DNA of 38,655 nucleotides from Geobacter sp. (GTDB lineage Bacteria; Desulfobacterota; Desulfuromonadia; Geobacterales; Pseudopelobacteraceae): NCBI GenBank assembly GCA_025360785.1, contig JANYBN010000006.1:1-38655 (forward strand), written 5' to 3'. Below are positions 9,701 to 17,404 of the stretch, in pieces. Within the stretch, counting starts at the first letter, position 1. Every line of letters starts with the position of its first letter. The notes below the pieces were generated by a model. It did no database searches. It had not been told where the DNA came from and worked only from the letters and a program-made list of their open reading frames with translations. Both the position numbers and the translations under genes were made by a program.

Positions 9701-10308
9701 TCGGCAAGAATCGGTCCATCCTTCAGAGAGCGATCAAAGGCCTGAATAATGCTTGAATAGTGAGACGACGCAGCCAGAGTACGATCATCGACGAGTTCCC
9801 GAAAACTTTCAATGGCCGGATTGGCAGCCGCCAACCGCAGCAGCAGCATTTCCCTCAGCAGCTGATGGGTGCGCAGGTTGCTGTTCAAAGTGTCGGCAAG
9901 CCAGCGGGCAGGCTCAACGTTTCCCTGCAAAATCTGCCCTGGAGGAAAAAGCTCCACAAATCGCTGTGCAGTGGTTCGTAAATTTTCTCCGGACGGATCG
10001 AATCCTCCAGATTTCGCTGCATTGATCAAAAGTGACGATTCAGGAGCGTGGGCGACACCATCTATCAGGTAGCGCAGTGCTTTCTGAAGTGAGGCGTACA
10101 GATTTAGTTCACCGGCATGGACGACAGCAGAGCCGGACGAACGGGTGCCGTTCAGCTTGAATGCGAGTTGCCGAAAAAATTGTATCTGTGGGATGCCGCG
10201 CTCTTTAATGCCGCTTGAAAGGGGTCCCAAACCGAGGGACCGCCAGTGATGGGAGGAAATCTGGATATCGTAGGGAAAGTAGGGGCCTGTGCCACTCGGA
10301 GCAGTCAT
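6766..10308 (-). CDS. large GH13 alpha-amylase-family enzyme (1180 aa)
   Basis: This is a glycoside hydrolase family 13 protein that should cleave or transfer alpha-glucans, probably in the cytoplasm because no signal peptide is seen. The four GH13 regions are present in the (beta/alpha)8 barrel: DMVPNH at 422-427, RFDAAMT with the nucleophile Asp542, LLAEAF with the acid/base Glu607, and NNPDEK with Asp668. The barrel is preceded by about 290 mostly helical residues and followed by about 450 residues including a Lys/Thr/Pro-rich linker (near 980-1010). Those extensions make it far longer than a standard amylase of 450-650 aa. It follows the TPR gene by 72 bases on the same strand. The ribosome-binding site is weak (GGAAA). 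The substrate, and hydrolase versus transferase activity, are unresolved. Confidence 0.85.
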   Translation of the reverse strand: MTAPSGTGPYFPYDIQISSHHWRSLGLGPLSSGIKERGIPQIQFFRQLAFKLNGTRSSGSAVVHAGELNLYASLQKALRYLIDGVAHAPESSLLINAAKSGGFDPSGENLRTTAQRFVELFPPGQILQGNVEPARWLADTLNSNLRTHQLLREMLLLRLAAANPAIESFRELVDDRTLAASSHYSSIIQAFDRSLKDGPILAEKGCTLIEALMAAIIASPDSLAGQVAYLREQWQDILPPDLLREVEIALDILQEEQRERGGGGDPGPAPVLKFRRAGHTSGNFPEASGTNAVFHGFDYPAYENFSQDAGWMSHVVLMAKMVYVWLDQLSRSHGFPITRLDQVPDAELDRLAACGFSGLWLIGLWERSPASQRIKQICGNPDAIASAYSLFDYEVAADLGGWEALANLRERAGRRGIRLASDMVPNHTGIYSRWVIQHPDWFVQTDYPPYPTYQFTGEDLSSDSNICIQVEDGYWSKHDAAVVFKHYDRRDGRTRYIYHGNDGTSIPWNDTAQLNYLITEVRESVIQTILHVARNFPIIRFDAAMTLAKKHYQRLWFPLRGLGGGVPSRAEHGMSKEEFDAVFPVEFWRDVVDRVAVEAPGTLLLAEAFWMMEGYFVRTLGMHRVYNSAFMNMLKTEENSKYRSTIKNVLEFNHEILKRFVNFMNNPDEKTAVAQFGSQGKYFGACVLLSTMPGLPMFGHGQIEGFHEKYGMEYKRAYWDEQVDEGLVRGHEMWIFPLLRRRWLFSGSENFVLYDFHAGDSVDENVFAYSNRVDEHRALVLYHNCHSVTSGWIRESVSFLAGDTGEDGRLERTSLAEALKAPHEENSYLAFRDQTEGLEYLRSSRELREQGLYVELKEYQFHVFLDFREIHDDQDGSWLKLYSHLNGSGVVSLEEERKQLIYGELNAAFRSIFELFHKVGLGEETAATGKNLQKAADNFLTTAKEDEPSVVTVAKPRATSGKANQKSIPQTSNAIEYYGRFTGLKSQSPMTGAASLFQTRLATGFSDQAVEALLLAWLILHDTELDPVSCGLDYTLRNFLQRDGDAGFSSRAIQLLAALLEWWRTDARDCTAVSFKGLQQLFELKACRKFLLNHESDGIEWFNKERFEELSEWITLLALLEGCDVPLSTKLASARMGAAERTLDLGIKLAGDAGYRSLLFVGLSEKPIIQRAQRPKKSGA

Positions 10309-10380
10309 GATGTTTCCAGTCGGGGGATGCCGGGATGTCGGAAATGGTTTGATATCAGTAACATAGATGCTGACAGACCA

Positions 10381-12267
10381 CTATTTTTTTACGGTGGACT
10401 TGATGCCTGCAGGAGCCGCCTTGGTGGTGCCCTTGGTCTTGTTTTTTGTCTTTTTCGAGCTCTTCTTGCTTTTCTTTGTTTTGCCTTTTTTCCCTTTCGT
10501 TATTTTACGCGGCTCAGGGTTAAATTCATCACGAATGTTATTGAGCAAAACGGAGGTTTCTTCCATGGAAGGATCCGCTTTTTTGGCCGCTTCAAGGGTC
10601 TCTTTAGCCTCACTCAGCCTTCCGGTTTTCATATACAGCCGTCCGAGCGCATTGAGCGACCTAGCGTTATCAGGCTTCAGTTCAATCGATTTTTTGTACG
10701 AAATTACAGCATTATCATAATCTTTTTTAAAGTCGTAAATCAGCCCCAGCTTGTAATGGTTAACAGGGTCATCCGGACTCAATTCGACCGCTTCTTTAAG
10801 CAGAATAGTGATTTCATCATACTGTTTGTTCTTTACATAAATTGATATGAGGGCGGTACGCGCCTCGCTGTCGTTTTTATGGATGGCAAGCGCTTTTTTA
10901 TAATGCAAAAGCGCTTTCTCGATGTCACCTTTTTGAGCATAGAGGGCGGCTATTTCACGATTGGCGTCACCATCGTTAGGACTGTAGGTTAGTACGGAAT
11001 TATACGACGAAAGTGCCAGACCGGCTTCTTTGCTTTTGACAAAGATTCGGGCCAGCTTAAGGTGGATATCAGGACTTTCGGGACGCAGCTTAAGAAACTC
11101 GGAATACTGCTCCACCGCATCCTGAAACAGGCCACGGGAGAAACGGATGTCACCCAGACGCAAATGAGCTTCGGCACTGGCCGGGTTTACGCTGACAGCC
11201 CGCTTGTAAGCTACGACCGCCTCATCGATCTGGGATTTTTTTTCATACAGGATGCCCAGATTGATATACACATCACTGTTGGTGCTGTTGCGATGCGCCG
11301 CCTCACGATATGCCTCAATGGCCTCTGCGTCCTTATCCGCCGCACGGTAGATATGCCCAAGTTTTTCATACAAAAGTGTATCTTCAGGATGCTCCTTTAT
11401 AGCAGCCTTCAGGTTTTCAATTTCCTTGTCGGCCCCGCTGGCATCCGACGGCACGGTCGTTTTCTGTACGGTAGTCGCGGGTTTGCTTTTGCCACCAAGC
11501 AGCGAATGATAATCCGCCAGCTTAGCATCACCCTTCTTTTCGTAAATATCGGCCATCAGCAGGTGGATGTCGCGATTCTGGGGTGTGGCGACCTCGCCCC
11601 GCTTCAGCTGTTCAAGCGCCTTGTCGAGCTCGCCACGCTGCACGTGGATCGTTGCTATGCCGACATGAGCCATCGCTGAACCTGGATCAGCAGCCAGAGC
11701 CCTTCTATATTCTTCCAGCGCTTTGTCAGGTTTACTTGAGGCGGTGTAGATATCGGCCAACCCCAGGAACACGGAAGCATCACCGGTCAACTCCCTGGCG
11801 GCCTCGTTGTAATGGTAAGTTGCCAGCGGGTAGACTTTCTGAGCAGCAAATATCCGCGCCAGCGCCTTGTGATATTGAGGGTTGGAAATCGAAGAGAGGG
11901 CCCGGGCCAGCTCCACAGACGCTTCATCATCCATACCTTTCCTGGCATAGAGCAACCCCAGGTTTCCGCTCGCGCGAGCGAAAGAAGGAGCTTGCTGCAG
12001 TACGCGGCGATATTCTTCGATCGCGCCATCAAAGTTACCCACCCGTTCCAGCTGGAGTGCGTTTACAAAATGAGCGGCGGCACCATCAGGGCATTGGGCG
12101 ATAATACCAGCCTCTGCCTGGCGCATTTCAGCCTCGTCGCGGACAGTGTCCAGCGTACCGGCTGCCTCAAGAGCATCTTTACATGGATCCGGAGCGAAGC
12201 CCCAGCTGAATCCGGTCAAAAGGAGTGTGGCGCTCAGTAGCAACAGGTATGTTTGCAGGATCTTCAT
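10381..12267 (-). CDS. exported tetratricopeptide repeat protein
   Basis: The 628-aa protein starts MKILQTYLLLLSATLLLTGF, a clear signal peptide, so it is exported to the periplasm or outer membrane. From about residue 60 to 570 it is built of consecutive 34-residue TPR units (for example A..NLGLLYARKGMDDEA and YINLGILYEKKSQIDEA), interrupted near residue 265-290 by a low-complexity linker. The last 45 residues are extremely rich in Lys, Ser and Thr (KGKKGKTKKSKKSSKKTK). TPR proteins serve as protein-interaction scaffolds, and the partner here is unknown. The start at 12267 is supported by an upstream sigma70-like promoter at 12308-12336, which excludes the longer frame reaching 12336. It probably forms an operon with the GH13 gene. 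Confidence 0.88.
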   Translation of the reverse strand: MKILQTYLLLLSATLLLTGFSWGFAPDPCKDALEAAGTLDTVRDEAEMRQAEAGIIAQCPDGAAAHFVNALQLERVGNFDGAIEEYRRVLQQAPSFARASGNLGLLYARKGMDDEASVELARALSSISNPQYHKALARIFAAQKVYPLATYHYNEAARELTGDASVFLGLADIYTASSKPDKALEEYRRALAADPGSAMAHVGIATIHVQRGELDKALEQLKRGEVATPQNRDIHLLMADIYEKKGDAKLADYHSLLGGKSKPATTVQKTTVPSDASGADKEIENLKAAIKEHPEDTLLYEKLGHIYRAADKDAEAIEAYREAAHRNSTNSDVYINLGILYEKKSQIDEAVVAYKRAVSVNPASAEAHLRLGDIRFSRGLFQDAVEQYSEFLKLRPESPDIHLKLARIFVKSKEAGLALSSYNSVLTYSPNDGDANREIAALYAQKGDIEKALLHYKKALAIHKNDSEARTALISIYVKNKQYDEITILLKEAVELSPDDPVNHYKLGLIYDFKKDYDNAVISYKKSIELKPDNARSLNALGRLYMKTGRLSEAKETLEAAKKADPSMEETSVLLNNIRDEFNPEPRKITKGKKGKTKKSKKSSKKTKNKTKGTTKAAPAGIKSTVKK

Positions 12268-12307
12268 AATGGAGTATTCCCTTAACTTCCGTCGGTAGTG
12301 CGGCGGG

Positions 12308-12336
12308 ATTATACACATCAGTTGACAATATTTCAA
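12308..12336 (-). promoter_or_regulatory. sigma70-type promoter for the TPR-GH13 operon
   Basis: On the minus strand TTGAAA (12336-12331) is separated by exactly 17 bases from a perfect TATAAT (12313-12308). Transcription would start near 12300, giving a leader of about 33 bases before the ATG at 12267. This is the best promoter match in the window. Confidence 0.75.
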
Positions 12337-12353
12337 TAGTTTAGGCTAAACAC

Positions 12354-12382
12354 TTGATTATTGGCCGTAGTAAGTGGATAAT
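12354..12382 (+). promoter_or_regulatory. candidate promoter for the HDOD gene
   Basis: TTGATT (12354-12359) and GATAAT (12377-12382) are 17 bases apart, back to back with the TPR promoter. An expected start near 12389 would give a leader of about 57 bases before the ATG at 12446. Confidence 0.5.
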
Positions 12383-12397
12383 AGCAACTCTTTAATT

Positions 12398-12414
12398 CGC
12401 CGCCAACGGCGGCG
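12398..12414 (+). other. GC-rich leader hairpin before the HDOD gene
   Basis: CGCCGCC and GGCGGCG form a perfect 7-bp stem around the loop AAC. It would lie in the transcript leader, ending 18 bases before the GAGGAA ribosome-binding site. There is no U-run, so it is not a terminator; a role in mRNA stability or translation is only inference. Confidence 0.4.
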
Positions 12415-12445
12415 TGAGGAACTTAATAGGCTGCACGAGGAAACG

Positions 12446-13294
12446 ATGAATAAAGATCTGGAAATAATGATTATGACCGCCAGCGACCTGCCGACTATCC
12501 CGGTAGTCGCAACCAAGGTCATGCAGCTTATCGAGAGCGAAAGTGCAACTGCTGAAGAGCTGGCCCGTGTCGTAGCCTCTGACCCGGCTGTCGCCGCCCG
12601 CGTGCTGAAAATCTCCAATTCCTCTTTCTACGGCTGCCAGCGTCAAATTCAGACACTATCCCATGCCATTGTAGTCCTTGGCTTCGGCACATTAAAAAGC
12701 CTGGTAGTAGCAGCATCTGTCAAGCAGGTGTATCAACCATACGGCCTTACTGAAAAAATGCTCTGGGAACACTCCTTCGGCGCCGGATTGGCTGCACGCA
12801 TCATCGCCAGGGAAACCCGGTTGGTGAGTGAAGAAGAGGCTTTTCTTGGAGGGCTTTTCCACGATATAGGCAAAATTATCATGAATACCGTGGACAAAAC
12901 GCAGTATCAGAGTGTCATGCAGAGATGCTTCAATGACGGACTCACCTTTGAGGAAGCCGAAAGGCAGGTGTATTCATACACTCATTCGGAAGTTGGCGGA
13001 CTGGTTATCAAAAAATGGAACTTTCCTGATATGCTGATGCGTGCCGTTCTGAAACATCATGTCCTTGAATTTGCGGAGGATGAAGATTCCTACCAGGTCA
13101 ATCTGACCTGTGTTGTCGGACTGGCCAATCTGCTTTGTCACAAAGTGGGAATCGGCATACGCGAAACAGATGACGAACTAGATCTTATGCAAACTGTACC
13201 GGCAAAGAAGCTGGGCCTGAAAGAACACCATATGGATGCTCTTCTGGAACTATTTGTAGAAGCGTATGAAAAGGACAAGAGTTTCTTCAACTGA
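12446..13294 (+). CDS. HDOD-domain signalling protein
   Basis: The 282-aa protein is almost entirely an HDOD domain, a catalytically degenerate HD fold found in bacterial signalling. It starts MNKDLEIMIMTASDLPTIP. The usual DPAVAARVLKISNS block is at about residues 46-59, the LGF..LK block at about 78-84, and an HD-like pair occurs in LFHDIGK at about 137-143. No receiver, EAL or GGDEF domain is attached. I chose the ATG at 12446 because GAGGAA lies 5 bases before it; the open frame begins at a GTG at 12374 inside the candidate promoter. It diverges from the TPR gene. Its partner and output are unknown. Confidence 0.85.
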   Translation: MNKDLEIMIMTASDLPTIPVVATKVMQLIESESATAEELARVVASDPAVAARVLKISNSSFYGCQRQIQTLSHAIVVLGFGTLKSLVVAASVKQVYQPYGLTEKMLWEHSFGAGLAARIIARETRLVSEEEAFLGGLFHDIGKIIMNTVDKTQYQSVMQRCFNDGLTFEEAERQVYSYTHSEVGGLVIKKWNFPDMLMRAVLKHHVLEFAEDEDSYQVNLTCVVGLANLLCHKVGIGIRETDDELDLMQTVPAKKLGLKEHHMDALLELFVEAYEKDKSFFN

Positions 13295-13303
13295 CTGCCA
13301 GGA

Positions 13304-13513
13304 TCACCCCAGAAGCTCTTTCAGATACTCCATAAGGCTCTTTTTGGCTTTGCCGGTCGAGCGATCCCGGGCATCCTGAGAGATCTCGATCAGATCTGCT
13401 TGCGGTACGACAGCGCTTCTTTTTTTATGATGATCCGCCAAACTGCCTCCGCTGTAGCTACCCCCTGCCGAAGTGCCCTGAGCCCCGCTTATCCCCTTGA
13501 CCGGATCCGCCAT
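13304..13513 (-). CDS. 69-aa hypothetical protein
   Basis: I do not recognise a family. The protein starts MADPVKGISGAQGTSAGGSY, is Gly/Ser-rich and probably disordered for the first 35 residues, and ends in a Lys-rich amphipathic helix (KAKKSLMEYLKELLG). The start at 13513 is preceded by AGGGG with 6-base spacing. An ATG six codons earlier has its AAGGG immediately adjacent, which is poor spacing. The gene converges on the HDOD gene with only 9 bases between the stops. The disordered-then-helical layout resembles small partner-binding proteins such as anti-sigma factors, but no motif proves this. Confidence 0.55.
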   Translation of the reverse strand: MADPVKGISGAQGTSAGGSYSGGSLADHHKKRSAVVPQADLIEISQDARDRSTGKAKKSLMEYLKELLG

Positions 13514-13546
13514 ACCTGCCCCTCTGTGCATCCCTTAAGATGAAAA

Positions 13547-13575
13547 TTGATTTTATTGTCCCGAAATAGTATCAT
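13547..13575 (+). promoter_or_regulatory. candidate promoter of the def-fmt-DUF116 operon
   Basis: TTGATT (13547-13552) and TATCAT (13570-13575) are spaced by 17 bases. Transcription would start near 13582, about 27 bases before the def ATG at 13609. Confidence 0.55.
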
Positions 13576-13608
13576 TGAGGCTTAATAACATGCAACCAAG
13601 GATATGCA

Positions 13609-14115
13609 ATGATTCGCACCATTCTCACCTACCCGAACCCCGAGCTCAAGAAAAAATCCGCCCCGGTTACGATTATTACTGATTCAATCCGGAATCTCGT
13701 CAGAGACATGGCCGAAACCATGTACGATGCCCCCGGAATCGGCCTGGCAGCGCCTCAGATCGGCGTCCACCAGCGCATAATTATTATCGATATATCTTGC
13801 AAAAATGAACCACCCGATCTGATTGTCGCCATTAATCCGGTAATTGTTCACGCCGAAGGAGATGCCTACGAAGAGGAGGGTTGCCTCTCTGTACCCGATT
13901 ATGCCGCTAATGTCAGACGGCATGACCGGGTTATCGTCAAGGCGCTCAACCTCGAAGGGGTCGAGTGCACCTGGAAAGCGGAGGATCTGCTCGCCATCGC
14001 GTTTCAGCACGAGATTGATCATCTGGACGGAATCCTGTTTGTCGACCATCTCTCGGCGCTCAAACGCGAACTGTTCCAGCGCAAAGCCAGAAAAGCGGCA
14101 GAGGAAAACCGATGA
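13609..14115 (+). CDS. def: peptide deformylase
   Basis: The enzyme removes the N-formyl group from nascent proteins. All three family motifs are present in the 168-aa protein: GIGLAAPQ at 43-50, EGCLS at 90-94, and HEIDH at 134-138. Cys92, His134 and His138 are the expected metal ligands, and Glu135 is the catalytic acid. An AAGGA lies 8 bases before the ATG. It overlaps the next gene, fmt, by four bases (ATGA), so the two enzymes of formyl-methionine metabolism are translationally coupled. This pairing is common across bacteria. Confidence 0.97.
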   Translation: MIRTILTYPNPELKKKSAPVTIITDSIRNLVRDMAETMYDAPGIGLAAPQIGVHQRIIIIDISCKNEPPDLIVAINPVIVHAEGDAYEEEGCLSVPDYAANVRRHDRVIVKALNLEGVECTWKAEDLLAIAFQHEIDHLDGILFVDHLSALKRELFQRKARKAAEENR

Positions 14116-15071
14116 CCGGCTGGCGCATTATTTTCATGGGAACACCCGATTTTGCCTGTCCCACCCTGCAGAAGCTGATTGAGAGGGGAGAAAACCTAGT
14201 TGCCGTTGTCACGCAGCCGGATCGCCCCAAAGGGCGAGGCCAAAGGCTGATGCCGCCGCCGGTGAAGGAATTGGCTGAAAGAAACGCCATCCCGGTGTAC
14301 CAGCCTCTCAAAGTTCGTGATCCAGACTTTGTAGAGATCATCCGCGAGTTGAAGCCGGACGTTATCGTTGTCGTCGCTTTTGGCCAGATCCTGCCTAAGG
14401 CACTGTTGGACATCCCGCCACATGGCTGCATCAACATCCACGCCTCGCTGCTCCCCCGCTACCGTGGCGCCGCACCGCTCAACTGGTGCATCATAAATGG
14501 CGAAACCGAAACCGGCGTCACCACCATGCTGATGGATGTTGGTCTGGATACCGGCAATATGCTGCTGGTTCAGAAAACGCCGCTGGATGAAAACGAAGAT
14601 ATACTGTCTCTGCATGACCGCATGGCGGCAATGGGGGCTGATCTGCTGGCCGAAACGCTCGACGGGCTCGCTACAGGCGGAATTGTCCGGCAGCCGCAGA
14701 ACAACGCCGACAGCTGTTATGCCCCCATGCTAAAAAAAGAGGATGGCATAATCAACTGGCACAGTGACGCCCGTACTATTCACAATCAGGTACGCGGACT
14801 GGCCGTCTGGCCCGGCGCCTGCACACATATCGGTGACCTGGTGCTGAAAATCTTCCGCACCACTGTCGGCGAAGGTTCCGGGGAGTCGGGAACAGTTCTG
14901 CAGGCAGCGAAAGGGAATTTTGAAGTGGCCTGCCAATCGGGCAGCCTCTTTTTGCACGAGCTGCAGCTGGCCGGCAAGAAGCGCCTTGACTGCTCCAGTT
15001 TTCTGGCAGGCTATCCCGTTTCCGTGGGAACTCTGCTTGGGAACGAGCAGTCCGGAGGCTCACCATCGTGA
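14112..15071 (+). CDS. fmt: methionyl-tRNA formyltransferase
   Basis: The enzyme transfers a formyl group from 10-formyltetrahydrofolate to initiator Met-tRNA. The 319-aa protein has the formyltransferase domain (about residues 4-185) with the catalytic residues Asn108 and His110 in INIHASLLPRYRGAAP and Asp146 in DVGLDTG. A C-terminal OB-fold domain (about 205-305) binds tRNA. The length is typical. It overlaps def by four bases upstream and the DUF116 gene by four bases downstream. Confidence 0.97.
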   Translation: MTGWRIIFMGTPDFACPTLQKLIERGENLVAVVTQPDRPKGRGQRLMPPPVKELAERNAIPVYQPLKVRDPDFVEIIRELKPDVIVVVAFGQILPKALLDIPPHGCINIHASLLPRYRGAAPLNWCIINGETETGVTTMLMDVGLDTGNMLLVQKTPLDENEDILSLHDRMAAMGADLLAETLDGLATGGIVRQPQNNADSCYAPMLKKEDGIINWHSDARTIHNQVRGLAVWPGACTHIGDLVLKIFRTTVGEGSGESGTVLQAAKGNFEVACQSGSLFLHELQLAGKKRLDCSSFLAGYPVSVGTLLGNEQSGGSPS

Positions 15072-15868
15072 CAACAATACCGGATACAGCTGCCACACCC
15101 CCACGCAAACGGCTCTTTGTTACCTTGATGGGCGTTACCTGCCTGATCGTGGTTGCCGCCATCTTCCTGGCCTGGTGGATTCCCAACCGCGGTCTGGCCA
15201 ATATCCATCCCGACCTGCCGCATATTGTCGGCATTATCATGGTGGCGCTATCCGGTGCGGCGATCCTCGGCACCGGCCTGCTGGTGCTGACCACCGCCCT
15301 GGGCAAGGACATACTTCTGACCCGCTTCATGCGTCTGGTAGTAATCAAGTTTTTGTTGCCGGTTATCGAATTGGTGGGGAGGTTGATCGGGCTGGACAAG
15401 GACCGGATTCGGCAATCTTTTGTTGCCATGAACAACAGCCTGGTAATGTCCCAGAGGATGAAAGTAAAAACTGACCGGGTTCTGGTGCTGCTGCCGCACT
15501 GCATCCAGCTGTCCGATTGTGAAATCAAAGTAACCGGCAATATTCATAAATGTGTTCAATGCGGCCGCTGCAGCATCTCGGGTCTGGTCGATATCGGCCG
15601 CAAGTATGCGATCGATATTTCAGTTGCCACCGGTGGCACCCTGGCCCGCAAGGTCATTGTAGAAAAACGGCCGAAACTGGTGCTGGCAGTGGCATGCGAG
15701 CGGGATCTTACCTCCGGCATCAAAGACTGCTACCCGCTGCCGGTCATCGGCATCCTCAACGAACGTCCCTTCGGCCCATGCTTCAATACATTCGTGGATG
15801 TGGCTAAGATCGACGAAGCGTTAAGCCAGGTGCTGGATTACGATAAGTCCGCACACAGAGGCAGCTGA
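15068..15868 (+). CDS. DUF116 membrane protein with cysteine cluster
   Basis: This 266-aa protein belongs to the uncharacterised DUF116 family. Two clear transmembrane segments lie at about residues 15-37 and 52-77, with a further hydrophobic stretch near 88-106. The C-terminal domain, probably cytoplasmic, has cysteines at 145, 151, 162, 165, 168, 210, 221 and 238. The trio in CVQCGRC resembles an iron-sulfur or zinc site. The start is a GTG at 15068 that overlaps the fmt stop as GTGA. The position after def and fmt suggests co-expression with translation-initiation genes, but no function is established for the family and I infer none. Confidence 0.85.
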   Translation: MTTIPDTAATPPRKRLFVTLMGVTCLIVVAAIFLAWWIPNRGLANIHPDLPHIVGIIMVALSGAAILGTGLLVLTTALGKDILLTRFMRLVVIKFLLPVIELVGRLIGLDKDRIRQSFVAMNNSLVMSQRMKVKTDRVLVLLPHCIQLSDCEIKVTGNIHKCVQCGRCSISGLVDIGRKYAIDISVATGGTLARKVIVEKRPKLVLAVACERDLTSGIKDCYPLPVIGILNERPFGPCFNTFVDVAKIDEALSQVLDYDKSAHRGS

Positions 15869-15906
15869 GACAAGCTACAATAAACCGCCCGACCAGGCCC
15901 TTCCTC

Positions 15907-17364
15907 TCACCTGTCCGCAAGCCGCCCGCGCAGGTCTTCCACCACAATCCCGCATGACCCCTCTTCACCGCAGGTAACCCGCTCAACCCTGCCGTCCTGG
16001 CGTTCTACATAATGAGAACCATCTCCATCAGCCAGCCTCGGGAGATATTTCCCGCCGATATCCTCAAAGAGGTCTACCTTGAAAAGTTCGGCGCCCTTTT
16101 CCCCTCCCCATTCAGCTCCCAGATTGAGAGTGCCGTCATTCTCGAAAACCGTGGTGCTGCCGTTCGGGTTCCCGTAGCCGACGTAATATCGCCCCTCCTG
16201 CTTGTGATATATCGCCGCATCCAGAGGGAACAGGCCATCACCGACCACTTCGCAGAATGTGCCGCCCTGAATCAGAAATGATTTTTCAGCCTTGCTCAGC
16301 GGCCACTCGGAGGTTATATCATCCGGACTATGGGTCAGAATAGTGCGCTCTTTCTGCAGCACCGTATGCTCCAGGCGTCGGTAGTCTGTATGGACAACGC
16401 TGTTGCGTAAAGCAATATCATGGATGACAACCGCATCGTCAAATGCGGTCAAAGCGTCATGATATCGCTCGTGACTCCATGTTCGCTCAATATAATCGTT
16501 AATATCGCCATATAGAACCGAAGCCGCTTCAAACTCTTCACGGTTGATATTCATTTGTTGCGGGTGTTTCTCGCTGTGAAGCGCCTGCCACAACTCCGTA
16601 TCATGGCAGGTGTCTCCGCTGAAAACCAATGACTCGGTTGCCGTCCGGAATCTCAGGCCGATACCCGGCAAACCATGCCAAACCGGGGCGTTGATCGCTT
16701 CAATAGTATAGCCTGCCGGGTCATGATAGATATTCTGGCTACCTTCGTAAAAGGTCTGCGATGAAAATGAATAGAACTGCTCCGGCTCGACCCACTCTTG
16801 ATAATCGGGATCCTTGAACAGCAGCCTCGCCGTTCCGTTCCTGACGCTGACGACAATTTTGGCCCGCTCCGGGCCCACCGTACCGCCATGCGCGTCCAGA
16901 ACCGCCAACATAGAGCGGCCCGCGTCGAGGTTCCGCCGCACGATCCGATACTTCGCCCGGGGGCCGAGCGGCCGGTAATCGATATAATCATCATAGCCAA
17001 GATCAACGACCGCCCTGGAATCGCCGCTGAGACTAGTGTTGAGCGACGCCCCCGAGGAAATCTGCAGACCCTCGTTAATAGCTTCCGACGTAAACACCGG
17101 CAGTTTTTGCCGGATTTCCGGCGAATAGAGACTGAAAAGCGAGAGGTCGGTAAACCAGCGTTTATGATCATCGTGACAGTGGGTGATGATCAGTCCCTTG
17201 ATGTCCTTGAGCCCATGCCCGCCGATCTGCTGAAACAGGGGAGAGCCGCAGTCGACCAGAAAACTGCTGTCACCGATGCTGACCTGATAACCTATACTCT
17301 TTCCCATGGAGGAAAAGGGTCCGTAATCACCCAGCACCCGGACGAGAATCCCGTCTGTAACCAC
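15907..17364 (-). CDS. metallo-beta-lactamase-fold hydrolase with long C-terminal extension
   Basis: The 485-aa protein starts with an MBL fold. The metal-binding motif THCHDDH lies at 61-67, preceded by SSFLVDCGSP, and a later FSGDTCHD and a TILTHSPDD may supply further ligands. From about residue 385 onward is an extra region of short repeated glycine-rich beta segments (for example GRYYVGYGNPNGSTTVFEND) ending in a pair of cysteines. The substrate is unknown. The start is a GTG with AGAGG about 7 bases upstream, 40 bases after the CHASE2-cyclase stop, so it is probably the last gene of the long minus-strand run. No signal peptide is seen. Confidence 0.8.
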   Translation of the reverse strand: MVTDGILVRVLGDYGPFSSMGKSIGYQVSIGDSSFLVDCGSPLFQQIGGHGLKDIKGLIITHCHDDHKRWFTDLSLFSLYSPEIRQKLPVFTSEAINEGLQISSGASLNTSLSGDSRAVVDLGYDDYIDYRPLGPRAKYRIVRRNLDAGRSMLAVLDAHGGTVGPERAKIVVSVRNGTARLLFKDPDYQEWVEPEQFYSFSSQTFYEGSQNIYHDPAGYTIEAINAPVWHGLPGIGLRFRTATESLVFSGDTCHDTELWQALHSEKHPQQMNINREEFEAASVLYGDINDYIERTWSHERYHDALTAFDDAVVIHDIALRNSVVHTDYRRLEHTVLQKERTILTHSPDDITSEWPLSKAEKSFLIQGGTFCEVVGDGLFPLDAAIYHKQEGRYYVGYGNPNGSTTVFENDGTLNLGAEWGGEKGAELFKVDLFEDIGGKYLPRLADGDGSHYVERQDGRVERVTCGEEGSCGIVVEDLRGRLADR

Positions 17365-17404
17365 TTTTCACCTCTCTGATAAAGTCAGGCCGTATTGCTG
17401 CCTG

